Shown: positions 38,201-48,500 of the stretch, in pieces | Position numbering within the stretch: the stretch's first letter is position 1 | Layout: every line of letters begins with the position of its first letter | DNA from: Cliona cf. orientalis | Lineage: Eukaryota > Porifera > Demospongiae > Clionaida > Clionaidae | DNA length: 64,000 nt | Reading direction: 5' to 3' | Assembly: GCA_963930775.1 (NCBI GenBank) | Contig: OZ005702.1 | Coordinates: 2,976,001-3,040,000, forward strand | Notes under the pieces: model-generated | Database searches by the model: none | The model's input: only the letters and a program-made list of their open reading frames with translations | Told to the model about the DNA's origin: nothing | Made by a program: the position numbers and the translations under genes

Positions 38201-38451
38201 ATGAGAGTACTGGGAAGCTGTCTGACACTACAGCGGATATAGTCAAGTCTGCTGTTGGAGAAGTTGCTAATGTGTGTCAAGTTGCTTCTACTGATGCCCA
38301 GACGCTGCGGTTTGCAGGGATCACTTTTGCCTCGAATCTACCGGTCCTTCTCACGTTCCAGCTAGGGTCAAAGGTCACGGTCAATTCTGAGAAGATGGTC
38401 ATCAATAGTGTTTTGTTAAAAACCATCAAGGAAGCTATTGGCCACTCTTAG
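23061..38451 (+). CDS. AP3B1: AP-3 adaptor complex subunit beta (complete, 22 exons)
   Basis: This is the large beta subunit of the AP-3 adaptor, which sorts cargo from endosomes or TGN to lysosomes and lysosome-related organelles. Exons: 23061-23206, 23579-23654, 23809-23883, 24371-24562, 25395-25526, 26451-26633, 26935-27132, 27448-27545, 27980-28034, 28563-28634, 29152-29214, 29295-29427, 29504-29556, 30166-30222, 30977-31087, 31465-31714, 31949-32200, 32647-33027, 33463-33590, 34286-34602, 35336-35439, 38183-38451. They join without a stop to 1,114 residues; vertebrate AP3B1 is close to 1,100. The trunk (about 1-640) carries family-diagnostic stretches such as [35 protein letters not shown] and [19 protein letters not shown] Ser/Glu-rich acidic hinge covers about 700-830, then LLDLDD, then the C-terminal appendage (about 886-1114). 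Exon 7 inserts an Asp/Glu/Lys run into the trunk, longer than usual. A canonical AATAAA is at 38611. Confidence 0.96.
27683..27888. mobile_element. MITE family 2, copy 2
   Basis: A 206-bp foldback, ends CCGTATAGCAGGAAACTTTC and AAATTTCCCGCTATACGG, flanked by TA. The inner GAGGGAGAAAAC / TTTTCTCCCTCG pair is shared with the copy at 9188. It lies in AP-3 beta intron 8, just after a purine-rich GGGAGAGA tract (27545-27655). Confidence 0.7.
28157..28374. mobile_element. MITE family 1, copy 2
   Basis: A 218-bp foldback, ends CCGTATAGCCGGAAA and TTTTCCGGCTATACGG, flanked by TA. Its interior is the reverse complement of the copy at 6515-6717, with the same CGGTACGGGAT core and GGCGG/CCGCC blocks. 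It lies in AP-3 beta intron 9. Confidence 0.75.
28794..29103. mobile_element. Foldback element with 5-bp duplication and poly-G/C tract
   Basis: Inverted ends CAGGGTTTCTTTCAG and CTGAAAGAAACCCTG bound 310 bp, flanked by TGGTA on both sides (28789-28793, 29104-29108). The left half contains long G and C runs that can fold on themselves. It lies in AP-3 beta intron 10. Confidence 0.65.
29615..29686 (+). ncRNA. tRNA-like element (tRNA-derived SINE head or tRNA pseudogene)
   Basis: The 72-nt stretch folds as a cloverleaf: D stem GCTC/GAGC, anticodon stem CTGGC/GTCAG, T arm with TTCGATT, and an acceptor stem containing G-U pairs. Pol III box A (TGGCTCAGGGGTAG) and box B (GGTTCGATTCC) are intact and a T6 run follows at 29691. 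The anticodon loop GGCTTAA lacks the invariant T33, which argues against a functional tRNA and for a SINE head or pseudogene. It lies in AP-3 beta intron 13, sense orientation. Confidence 0.55.
29853..30003. repeat. MITE family 2, degenerate copy
   Basis: The ends GTATAGTAGGAAAATTTCACAG and CTTGAAAATTTCCCACTAT resemble family 2 but the inner blocks have decayed. It lies in AP-3 beta intron 13. Confidence 0.45.
31160..31352. repeat. MITE family 2, degenerate copy
   Basis: The ends GTGTAGCGGGAAACATTTGAG and CAAAAGTTTCCCACTAT with inner GAGAGAAAAT / ATTTTCTCCTTC match family 2. It lies in AP-3 beta intron 15. Confidence 0.5.
32239..32271. repeat. (GT)n microsatellite
   Basis: An uninterrupted GT run of about 16 units lies in AP-3 beta intron 17. 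Confidence 0.9.
33640..34034. mobile_element. TA-flanked foldback MITE (CCGTATTTATT ends)
   Basis: Inverted ends CCGTATTTATTTGAATA and TTCGAATAAATACGG bound 395 bp, flanked by TA (33638-33639, 34035-34036). Sub-terminal GGCTACTATT / GCAGCTGCTAAT blocks repeat in both orientations. It lies in AP-3 beta intron 19. Confidence 0.7.
36171..36262. repeat. 92-bp hairpin
   Basis: ATGGAAAACTAATACTAGGA with GACATCC pairs with GGATGTC and TCCTAGTATTAGGTTTCCAT. It lies in the last AP-3 beta intron and is probably a small foldback element. Confidence 0.55.
36733..37092. repeat. Dispersed GC-rich repeat, copy 2
   Basis: An inverted copy of the repeat at about 11410-11720, sharing ACATGAGGGCATG, GCACTACAAGGCTCAGGATTGG, GAGGCCTGCTGAGCAGGCGC and the GTCGCCATTGCACA end. 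It is noticeably GC-richer than flanking intron. It lies in the last AP-3 beta intron. Confidence 0.55.
37270..37476. mobile_element. Foldback MITE (GGxCGGGTTTTAATTGCG ends)
   Basis: GGACGGGTTTTAATTGCG on the left is matched by CGCAATTAAAACCCGACC on the right, with repeated TGCGAATC/GCGAATCTATTAATTG blocks inside. Length is about 207 bp. It lies in the last AP-3 beta intron. Confidence 0.6.
37861..38180 (+). repeat. Pyrimidine-rich 80-bp minisatellite abutting a splice acceptor
   Basis: Four head-to-tail copies of an 80-bp C/T-rich unit; the landmark CCTTTGCTCA recurs at 37862, 37941, 38021 and 38101. The array ends with CCCTTAC directly before the AG of the last AP-3 beta acceptor (exon starts 38183). 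Open frames through it are low-complexity artefacts. Confidence 0.9.
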
Positions 38452-38610
38452 TTGCCATGGTAACCTAAATTAGGCTCATATATTATTATCGTAAGAAGAC
38501 TGTTTAGCATATTCTATTTTAAAAGAAATGCTCATGTTTTTTTGGCTGTTGGTTGTGTACAAATTTAATGATACTATAATATTATTATACTGTGTTTGAA
38601 TTACCATTTC

Positions 38611-38616
38611 AATAAA
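38611..38616 (+). terminator. Poly(A) signal of AP-3 beta
   Basis: AATAAA lies 160 nt after the AP-3 beta stop codon and is the first canonical hexamer downstream. Confidence 0.6.
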
Positions 38617-38685
38617 ATTTAATATTATTGTAATAATGATGGTATGGTTGATGAATGAGCTGGGGCCAAGACAGCCTCCTGTTTG

Positions 38686-41600
38686 TGTACAGGATTGCCA
38701 TACAAGTTGAGACCACAATATACTTTCTAGAGCATGAAATTGCAAGCTGAGTAGACCTCTCAAAAACCAAAATTTGTAAGACACTACTACCACAAGCAGC
38801 TTGTTCATTTTACCACCAAGAGGTGGGGTTAGTGGTAGAACCTCCTCTTCTACTTGGCCTACCTGACCCTGGTCCTACCCCATCAGTAGGATACTGGAGA
38901 GGAAACGAAGAAGTTCATTGTCTGTATTTGCTGCATTTAGCCTATTGTAAAGTTTGAGATATAACCTGAAAGTGAAATCCAGCATGTCATAGTCATAACG
39001 GGACTGTTGCTACCAATGAAATAGTCTGAGGATCAACGATATGAAATCCTCGAAAATTAAATTCTCTTCCAGAAATAAGAAGTTTCTAACAGATTTTTGA
39101 TTTTTATCAGTAATCTTCTCTGAGATACACAATGGTTCACATCGTCAAGGTCTAAAGACAAGTGTTGTGGATTGTATGTTCATGTAATGATTTTGATGTT
39201 ACCACTTGCTACAAGGCTACACCTAGTGTTGGTTGTTTGTTAGGACTAACACCTAGTCAATGTTGCCCATCCCTGTCCACATGCACAACCTCTGTACATC
39301 ATCCTGCTGACTTACTACACTAGTCATGAACGATTCTTCTTAACGAGTTGGTAGTTGCCATTCAGCCGGCATTGGACCGCTTCATTCCTCGCAATACGGC
39401 AGGTACATCCAAACTTAATGCGTACAATTTTCATTGATTGCATACAAACGTATACAAAAGCTATTATATTGCATACAATAAATCTACAAAATTTAATAGC
39501 TGCTTATTCCATCGCCATTCCATTTTGAATCAAAACAGGGATGACAGTCCGTCTCCAATTTGGTCAACCAGCTGTTTCACCATTGAAGTGATGTCATAGA
39601 GGTTGATGTTGAAGGATATGGTCACCTCAGCAGCTCCTCCAAACACCGCCGTCACCGAACCAGAGAATGATCCACCAGAAGCTGCACCAAGACTGACATC
39701 AAAGCTGATCTCTCGGATGCTGATCAGACCATTAAGACCAAGCTTTGCAACGAATTCAGCAGCCTCCAGTCCTGCAGCATAAGCAGCTTCAACTCCATCA
39801 ACAGCAGTCTGAGCAAGGTTTACTCCTTCCTCTGCAGCACGGAGAGCTGCTTCTGGTAGGGCAAGAGCAGCTTTAGCAGCTTCAAGTGTGACTCTGGAGG
39901 AATCCACAATTTCCTCAGCTGCCTTCAGTGCTAACTTGATGGGCTCCTTGAGTGCAAGGCAGGCAACATTCTCTCCTTCACAGATCGGATCAGGTATCCT
40001 AGTGCAGCAGCTATTCCAGGTGGGATGAGTGCAGACGCAAGCTCCCCATACAGTGCCACAGCAAGTGAAGCCATCAGGGCAGCCAACACAGACTGGAATG
40101 AAACACAAATTAACACACGAGATAAATAAATGGTTACTTCTGATTATAGAATTGAACTCACCAGACCCGCAGCTTTTTGTACTGCAAATGCTATCAACAT
40201 CTCTCCTTAGACTTGCTACCTCGTCAACAGCATCATCGAATGCACTTTGTGCTGAATCCACTTCTCTGCGTGCAGCATCTAAAGTGTCTTGTGCACTATC
40301 GAGGGTGTCCTTTGCACTGTTTAGTTCTCCTTCAACAGCATCAAATGCCTTAGTAGCCTCTTCTCCAGCTGCATTGAGCACATTTTTGATCTGATTCTCG
40401 AGAGTGCTGTATAGGTTGTTGGTGAATGAACCCTGTACTCGGAAGGCTGCAGTTTGAATACTTCCATAAGAGGCATAGATGTGTAACGAGGCTTCAAACA
40501 GGCCTAGAAAACTTCCCTGTATGTTAAATATGTACTGAGTGTTGGTGATAGTCAGGGTGGTTTCAAGAGAAATGCCAAGAACAGAGAGGTAACCACTCGC
40601 TTGAACATCAACATTAGGACTTGGTAAAAGATCGATATCGGCCATCAGGAATGGCCCATTAGAAGTATCGGACTGAGAGGCAGACATTCGAAGGAGGCCA
40701 CCCACATCTATGGGTGGCAGAGCAACAGCGAAGTAGATTCCATCAGGGAAACCTATGTTTACATCAGCAGATGCTTCCAGACCGAGAATGTTGAGGGTTC
40801 CTTTGAATCTGTAGCCCTGTGGAATACTGAGGGGCACATGAGGCAGCTCAACTCCAAATAGAGAAAAGGACGAAAGGAATCCATTAGGAAATCCACTCTC
40901 AGCAAGCGGTGCTGGGATACTGATGTCAATACACAACGCTTCCAATATTGAACCGACAGTTGCAGATCCCTCGAGCTTAACATAGTAGTAGTTCCTTGTA
41001 GGTGTAAGAATGTCGATACCCACAAAGCCAGTAGCAGTAAGAGGAGTACCACAAGAATCATCTCCAATACGAACTTGTGCACCAAGAGAAAGACCAGTCA
41101 GTGTGACTCCAGGAATCATGGCCACGGAAGCCTCGATGCTGCATATGTCCAACCAGCTGGCACCAAAGGCATCCTCCCAGCAACCACTCATGGTCATCTC
41201 CAAGACGACACCACTGGTACTGAGGAACACTCGGCCAGTCAGAGTGATGTCAGGATCACTCAAATCAATAGCCCCAAAAATTCCAACACTATTCTCCAAC
41301 CCTCCTTTGATCTCCACTCCAGCTTCAGACATGACAATTCCACTGCCCAGGTTGATATTGGAGACACCAGCAATGAGAGAGAAATCAGTAGCTGAAGCAA
41401 TAGTGCCTTGGATGTTTAATTGAGCATCTGGTCCGAGCAGAAATGCAGCCACAGCACAGAATGCATCTGCAGAGCAGTCGGGTGGGAACTGCATGGTAGC
41501 TTGGACCGACAATCCTTTAGTGACAGAGAATCCACCAAGCTTGTCTCCAGTTAGCTGTACGTTGGGCAGAGTCACTGGGGAAATCAAAATTGCCGCTTCC

Positions 41601-43562
41601 AAATCCTGATTCAGGATGGGAATGGTGTTAAAGTTGAATCCAGTGATACCCTGCAAGAAGCTAGCGAGGTTAACAGCTCCGAGATCAAATCCTTGTACGA
41701 GGAGAGTCTTTCCTCCCTGCCTGATGATCACCGAAGCCATGTGGACCGTGCTGTATCCGCTGACAACTGGAGTACCTCCCAGCTGAATCTGAAGTGGAGA
41801 GGAGGAGAGAGGGAACGAGATACTGGGATCTTCAATAGAGAAGCTGAAGAATGGTAGGCTGCTAAGGAGAGAGTTTAGTTCAGATGGAAGCACCTCACTC
41901 TGGAACTGACTGATAAGGCTGGTGATCGGCAACTCGGTAGCTTGAGCCGATAGAACATAATCTCCCGATGCTTCATCTCGTTCGATACTCGCATCAAAAT
42001 CACTTCCAGAAATGCTTAGGTCGCCATCAACATCTATGGTCACTCCTTGAGTCGACGCTTCAACGACTATCGTAGGATTGTCGATTGTCAGAAACCCGTC
42101 GAAAAATGTGAGCGAGCCAGGATAACTTGCAGCAATTTTAATCGATCTATCTTGAATATTCAGGACAAATTCATCGATGCTCAAGTCTAGAACTCCACTA
42201 ACTCCAGGTGGAAGTGGGATGCTGCTGAGATCAACGCTGGGAATAGCAGAAATGAGGCTATTGACACTGAGGCTACCGGGAGATGCAGGTTGAAATGAAG
42301 GCAGCCCACCACTGTAGTGCAAACGGATAGGATCATCTGAAAAGTCAAATAATATCAAAGCGGTAAAGTCTTCTTCAATGGTATTCCCTAGGTCACTCAA
42401 GAGGGGGCTGTTGGCAAAAACATCATCAGGGAGCTCAATGCTGTCCGTGGCATAGGTCAGTGCAATGGTTGGCAGGACAGCAGTACCAAAGTAAGGAATA
42501 CCACTAATGTCTAGTCCAGTCACATCACGGAGAACAGATGCTAGTTCGATACTCGATGTCAGTTCAACTGCTATCGCCTTCTTCGCCTGGTTCGCCTTCT
42601 TGTAGACTAGATAGACGTGTACATCTCCTCCTGTTGCACTGATAATCAGCTCTTTCTCATCCGACGTCGCCGTTCCAGAAATAATGAATTCTGGGATAGC
42701 AATCTGTCCATCCAAAGCGCTTGGTAGATCAAGGCCAGTTAGTTGTGTTGCTGCAGATTGAAGGTTGATGTCCAGTTCTGAAACCATAGCTCCGACCATA
42801 ACCTCGCCAGAAGAAAGCATGGAAATGGCATTTACTGCGACAGTTGCTCCTCCTAGCAGAAACTGTCCTCTGAAAGCCACCTCAAGTGAGCTTAACTCGA
42901 GAAGACGAATAGTGAAAGATAGGGCAACATTCTCAAGTTGTAGCACGCCGGGAATGATGGTCTGAGAGCCATATCCACGAGTGTCGACAACTAGTTCACT
43001 TGTATCGTAGGTGTACATCACTCGCTCCAGTCCAATAGCCGGCAGCAGATTTGAAGAACCGAATGGAAACACTTGGAACAAGTCCAGGGTGGATGTAGGA
43101 TCAACTGTAAACTCTATGTGGTCGGCGCTAATCATCGTAGCTCCATATGAACCAGCAAAATCGTTGATAGTCTCTTGCACATAGTCAAACAATGCGTTTT
43201 GAAGATCTGTTACAATATTTTGTGCTGCATCATTCACTAACTGGTTCAGGGCCTCCTGCATGGAATGAAAGAATTCAAAAAGACTGATCATCGAAATAGT
43301 GTGCATAATTTTATAACAATGCAAAGTAATATGCAATACTTTTGTTGCTTACACTCAATGCTGTCGTGATCTCGTCGATGGTGGATGTTTGTTGGATGAG
43401 CACCCACTGTTGAGGGTAGATCATTGGGACAGCATGGGCACTGGGATTGCCAACAGCAGCTAGTACAATACAGAGAGATAGGAAGGAATTAGCTGCAGCC
43501 ATAGCTACCGTAGTAGTTACGCTAGGCCTCCTTGATGCCAATTTCCTCAGATGTAGCTAGTT
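38686..43562. repeat. Left arm of large inverted duplication
   Basis: From about AGGATTGCCATAC at the outer edge to CCTCAGATGTAGCTAG at the inner edge, this 4.9-kb segment is repeated as reverse complement at about 45535-50657. Sense and antisense frames in the gene body are identical between arms, so nucleotide identity is very high. Seen differences: a few substitutions in the 3' flank, a 3-bp indel near the outer edge, a short indel in the first intron, and the MITE in the right arm. Confidence 0.92.
39530..43502 (-). CDS. Large secreted beta-rich protein with granulin-like Cys module, copy A (intact)
   Basis: I do not recognise this family. Three exons (43502-43353, 43255-40162, 40092-39530) give 1,268 residues. 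Exon 1 starts at the ATG of MAAANSFLSLCIVLAAVG, a classical signal peptide with likely cleavage after AHA near residue 24; the frame upstream has only a TTG. Residues about 75-1010 are predicted beta-rich, with a repeated pattern (VTGLDISGIP, ITGFNFNTIP, LTGLDLPSA). About 1017-1075 is a heptad-like coiled coil, then a Cys-rich knot (about 1075-1115) including CPDGFTCCG and several CC pairs, reminiscent of granulin. About 1125-1195 is Ala-rich helix and the last 70 residues again look like beta sheet. There is no transmembrane segment, so it is probably extracellular. The second intron is 69 nt, divisible by three and stop-free, so retention would add 23 residues. Confidence 0.85.
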
Positions 43563-44329
43563 GTAATTTGAACTGCTCTTTCAATACACCTTGAATGTAG
43601 TAAATATTTCAGCAGTGAATGTTAAACTGAACTGGTTCTGTGCTTTTATTCTCTCTACTTGCTAACTATAATTATGTAATTACTAGCTTTCATTTTCTGT
43701 ATTCGGCACGTATCCTGATGTGCATGTGTGAATCTGCCGTGCAAACTCTTTGTTTATATAATTGTTTTGTCTCCACTGCTATTCACCCATCAATTATTTC
43801 CTAAAGTTCATCTGGGCATCGCTAAAGTCTGCCATCATAAGGCTATTATGCATGGAAACTTGTGTTATGCACATTAGCCCACTCAAGAACAAGTCTCTTG
43901 GTTACAGCCCCATATTTACCATTCGAATGCACAGATCGAATTAAAACAATGGAGAGATACCCTCCATATGGCCTCATGGAATCTAATATCAACTAATTAG
44001 GCAATCCAAACAGAGTAATAGACATTTAACACTCATGGAAGCATTAACCGGATTGATCAATAAGTATTCAAACGACGATCAACCGAAACAACAACCCCGC
44101 CCAAAATGAAACGATAAAGACATGCAAAGACTCCACCCACAGAAGAGGCTACCAGAGAAAGGGAATCCCTCCAAGCAAATACTAAGAAGAGAGAGAAATA
44201 CAGACCAGAAACAGACATATAGCTACACTAAGTTAACCGGAACACATAATAATATGGTGACCAATATCCTGTTTACCAAGACTTATTTATTTAACCTATC
44301 TACAACCTGACCAAACAGATGATGCATTA

Positions 44330-44545
44330 GCCATATTAGCCAAATAAGTGACATACAGAAACAGGTACTCAGAATAGGACTCACATTCATACGCACACCT
44401 AAACATTTACAAATACAAGCCCTACACGGAGATATCTGAAACTCTATGCACAGACTGATCATGAAAACAATATATGAAACATCCAAAACAAAACCTAAAA
44501 GAATAAGAGACCCTTTCATAAAAAGAAACAAATTTATCGCCCAGT
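44330..44545 (+). pseudogene. Possible non-LTR reverse transcriptase C-terminal fragment, decayed
   Basis: The plus-strand frame reads ISDIQKQVLRIGLTFIRTPK, then a stretch interrupted by TGA stops, then SMHRLIMKTIYETSKTK. The pattern (a helix with LRI..G, a spacing of about 20, then a second basic helix) resembles the region after the catalytic core in Jockey/RTE-type elements. No catalytic YxDD is visible and no element ends are found. It could be chance. Confidence 0.25.
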
Positions 44546-45023
44546 CCTGAGTGAATTTCAAACAATACACTTGATACATTCCTGCATAGAATCAGAACAA
44601 AAATGCTAGATAAAGGGAAAAAATAACCATGACACTATAACCTTAAAGGAGAGAACAGCACTTAGGAACCTATCCTAAATCCAAATCTAGTGATAAGTAA
44701 GGTAGATAAGGGTTCAACAATAGTTGTTGAAGATAGATGTAAAAAAATACTATTATAATAATATTATTATGTCCAACTTAAGTGATACTTCCATGTATAA
44801 ATCATTTACCAAAAACATATCTGGTGCCCTATATTATGCAGAAACTAAAATTACTAGAAACACATGGTATTCCCAGTTAAAGAATAGTTGGGGTTTTTCA
44901 ATACCCTTACTGGACAAATACCCGGTACTGCTTGTTTCAGAAAAATAAATTGCTACTAACGAATGTAATTTGTGGGCTCTTTATGGGTTTAGATAACTAG
45001 AATTCTAACTTTCTGGAATTGCC

Positions 45024-45126
45024 TAATCTACATAGCAAGTACACTCGTTCTTGTTACACCAACACTGTTATACCAACACTGCCAGTGTTGGTGTAACAAG
45101 AACGAGTGTACTTGCTATGCAGATTA
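45024..45126. repeat. 103-bp perfect-looking hairpin
   Basis: TAATCTACATAGCAAGTACA with CTCGTTCTTGTTACACC AACACTG pairs with its complement 45083-45126, leaving a loop of about 16 nt. One mismatch is seen near the base. It lies inside the duplication spacer. Confidence 0.75.
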
Positions 45127-45594
45127 GATATACAGACTTGGCACACTTAATAAGCGAAGTACAAAAGTCTTCAACAAATGCCACATGATCCATTAGCTAC
45201 TGTATCAGAAATTCTAAAGAACAAGTGTTTGCAGCACGAGTGATTCCCCTTCCCCTTCCCCCCCCCCCCCCCCCCCCCACCCCCACAGATTTAAGATAGC
45301 TGTGAGAACACACAGTGTGATGAATAACAAGAAAGATGAATTTATTGACAGGGTGATTAGCAGTGGGGACAAAACAATTACACAAACAAAGAGTTCTAAC
45401 AGCAGATTCACACACAGCAGGGTGCACAGGAAATGATACATATTAAGTAGGTAATGAGCATAAAAGGACTGAACCAGTTCAATCCAGTATCCAATGTTGA
45501 ATCGTTTGATTCTTGTGAGTGCTGATAAATTTCAAACTAGCTACATCTGAGGAAATTGGCATCAAGGAGGCCTAGCGTAACTACTACGGTAGCT

Positions 45595-48500
45595 ATGGCT
45601 GCAGCTAATTCCTTCCTATCTCTCTGTATTGTACTAGCTGCTGTTGGCAATCCCAGTGCCCATGCTGTCCCAATGATCTACCCTCAACAGTGGGTGCTCA
45701 TCCAACAAACATCCACCATCGACGAGATCACGACAGCATTGAGTGTAAGCAACAAAAGTATTGCATCTCTTAATATTACTTTGCATTGTTATAAAATTAT
45801 GCACACTATTTCGATGATCAGTCTTTTTGAATTCTTTCATTCCATGCAGGAGGCCCTGAACCAGTTAGTGAATGATGCAGCACAAAATATTGTAACAGAT
45901 CTTCAAAACGCATTGTTTGACTATGTGCAAGAGACTATCAACGATTTTGCTGGTTCATATGGAGCTACGATGATTAGCGCCGACCACATAGAGTTTACAG
46001 TTGATCCTACATCCACCCTGGACTTGTTCCAAGTGTTTCCATTCGGTTCTTCAAATCTGCTGCCGGCTATTGGACTGGAGCGAGTGATGTACACCTACGA
46101 TACAAGTGAACTAGTTGTCGACACTCGTGGATATGGCTCTCAGACCATCATTCCCGGCGTCAAGGGCTTATAGACCCCAAAGGGGGAGAGGGCATGTAAC
46201 TGCCATACATGATAGTGTACCTAGCAAAGTTCAAATCAGACAGTGGTTTGTAACTAATTATAGTAACAGCTGCTGTCTGGACTGCATTAGTGCTATGGAC
46301 TGATAATGTGGATTTACTATTTTTAGCCTATGCATTTGAAGTTTGCCAGGTGCCAGTTACATGCCCTCTCCCCCTTTGGGGTCTATAAGCCCTTGCCGGC
46401 GTGCTACAACTTGAGAATGTTGCCCTATCTTTCACTATTCGTCTTCTCGAGTTAAGCTCACTTGAGGTGGCTTTCAGAGGACAGTTTCTGCTAGGAGGAG
46501 CAACTGTCGCAGTAAATGCCATTTCCATGCTTTCTTCTGGCGAGGTTATGGTCGGAGCTATGGTTTCAGAACTGGACATCAACCTTCAATCTGCAGCAAC
46601 ACAACTAACTGGCCTTGATCTACCAAGCGCTTTGGATGGACAGATTGCTATCCCAGAATTCATTATTTCTGGAACGGCGACGTCGGATGAGAAAGAGCTG
46701 ATTATCAGTGCAACAGGAGGAGATGTACACGTCTATCTAGTCTACAAGAAGGCGAACCAGGCGAAGAAGGCGATAGCAGTTGAACTGACATCGAGTATCG
46801 AACTAGCATCTGTTCTCCGTGATGTGACTGGACTAGACATTAGTGGTATTCCTTACTTTGGTACTGCTGTCCTGCCAACCATTGCACTGACCTATGCCAC
46901 GGACAGCATTGAGCTCCCTGATGATGTTTTTGCCAACAGCCCCCTCTTGAGTGACCTAGGGAATACCATTGAAGAAGACTTTACCGCTTTGATATTATTT
47001 GACTTTTCAGATGATCCTATCCGTTTGCACTACAGTGGTGGGCTGCCTTCATTTCAACCTGCATCTCCCGGTAGCCTCAGTGTCAATAGCCTCATTTCTG
47101 CTATTCCCAGCGTTGATCTCAGCAGCATCCCACTTCCACCTGGAGTTAGTGGAGTTCTAGACTTGAGCATCGATGAATTTGTCCTGAATATTCAAGATAG
47201 ATCGATTAAAATTGCTGCAAGTTATCCTGGCTCGCTCACATTTTTCGACGGGTTTCTGACAATCGACAATCCTACGATAGTCGTTGAAGCGTCGACTCAA
47301 GGAGTGACCATAGATGTTGATGGCGACCTAAGCATTTCTGGAAGTGATTTTGATGCGAGTATCGAACGAGATGAAGCATCGGGAGATTATGTTCTATCGG
47401 CTCAAGCTACCGAGTTGCCGATCACCAGCCTTATCAGTCAGTTCCAGAGTGAGGTGCTTCCATCTGAACTAAACTCTCTCCTTAGCAGCCTACCATTCTT
47501 CAGCTTCTCTATTGAAGATCCCAGTATCTCGTTCCCTCTCTCCTCCTCTCCACTTCAGATTCAGCTGGGAGGTACTCCAGTTGTCAGCGGATACAGCACG
47601 GTCCACATGGCTTCGGTGATCATCAGGCAGGGAGGAAAGACTCTCCTCGTACAAGGATTTGATCTCGGAGCTGTTAACCTCGCTAGCTTCTTGCAGGGTA
47701 TCACTGGATTCAACTTTAACACCATTCCCATCCTGAATCAGGATTTGGAAGCGGCAATTTTGATTTCCCCAGTGACTCTGCCCAACGTACAGCTAACTGG
47801 AGACAAGCTTGGTGGATTCTCTGTCACTAAAGGATTGTCGGTCCAAGCTACCATGCAGTTCCCACCCGACTGCTCTGCAGATGCATTCTGTGCTGTGGCT
47901 GCATTTCTGCTCGGACCAGATGCTCAATTAAACATCCAAGGCACTATTGCTTCAGCTACTGATTTCTCTCTCATTGCTGGTGTCTCCAATATCAACCTGG
48001 GCAGTGGAATTGTCATGTCTGAAGCTGGAGTGGAGATCAAAGGAGGGTTGGAGAATAGTGTTGGAATTTTTGGGGCTATTGATTTGAGTGATCCTGACAT
48101 CACTCTGACTGGCCGAGTGTTCCTCAGTACCAGTGGTGTCGTCTTGGAGATGACCATGAGTGGTTGCTGGGAGGATGCCTTTGGTGCCAGCTGGTTGGAC
48201 ATATGCAGCATCGAGGCTTCCGTGGCCATGATTCCTGGAGTCACACTGACTGGTCTTTCTCTTGGTGCACAAGTTCGTATTGGAGATGATTCTTGTGGTA
48301 CTCCTCTTACTGCTACTGGCTTTGTGGGTATCGACATTCTTACACCTACAAGGAACTACTACTATGTTAAGCTCGAGGGATCTGCAACTGTCGGTTCAAT
48401 ATTGGAAGCGTTGTGTATTGACATCAGTATCCCAGCACCGCTTGCTGAGAGTGGATTTCCTAATGGATTCCTTTCGTCCTTTTCTCTATTTGGAGTTGAG

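Larger units (their letters stand above)
43563..45534. other. Spacer of the inverted duplication
   Basis: This unique 2-kb spacer has no intact gene. About 43985-44720 is strikingly A-rich with C over G on the plus strand and lacks the TACATGTA motif common elsewhere. A broken plus-strand reading of about 44330-44545 resembles the C-terminal part of a non-LTR retrotransposon reverse transcriptase (weak). A perfect hairpin lies at 45024-45126 and a poly-C tract at 45260-45279. Confidence 0.6.

Noticed and set aside
40029..41423. Antisense frames of 106-137 codons in the palindrome arms
   Set aside because: They are shadows of the long secreted-protein gene and appear identically in both arms.
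43311..43541. Upstream TTG start (MASRRPS...) for the secreted protein
   Set aside because: No ATG there; the next ATG gives a textbook signal peptide, and the same frame continues past a splice donor into intron.
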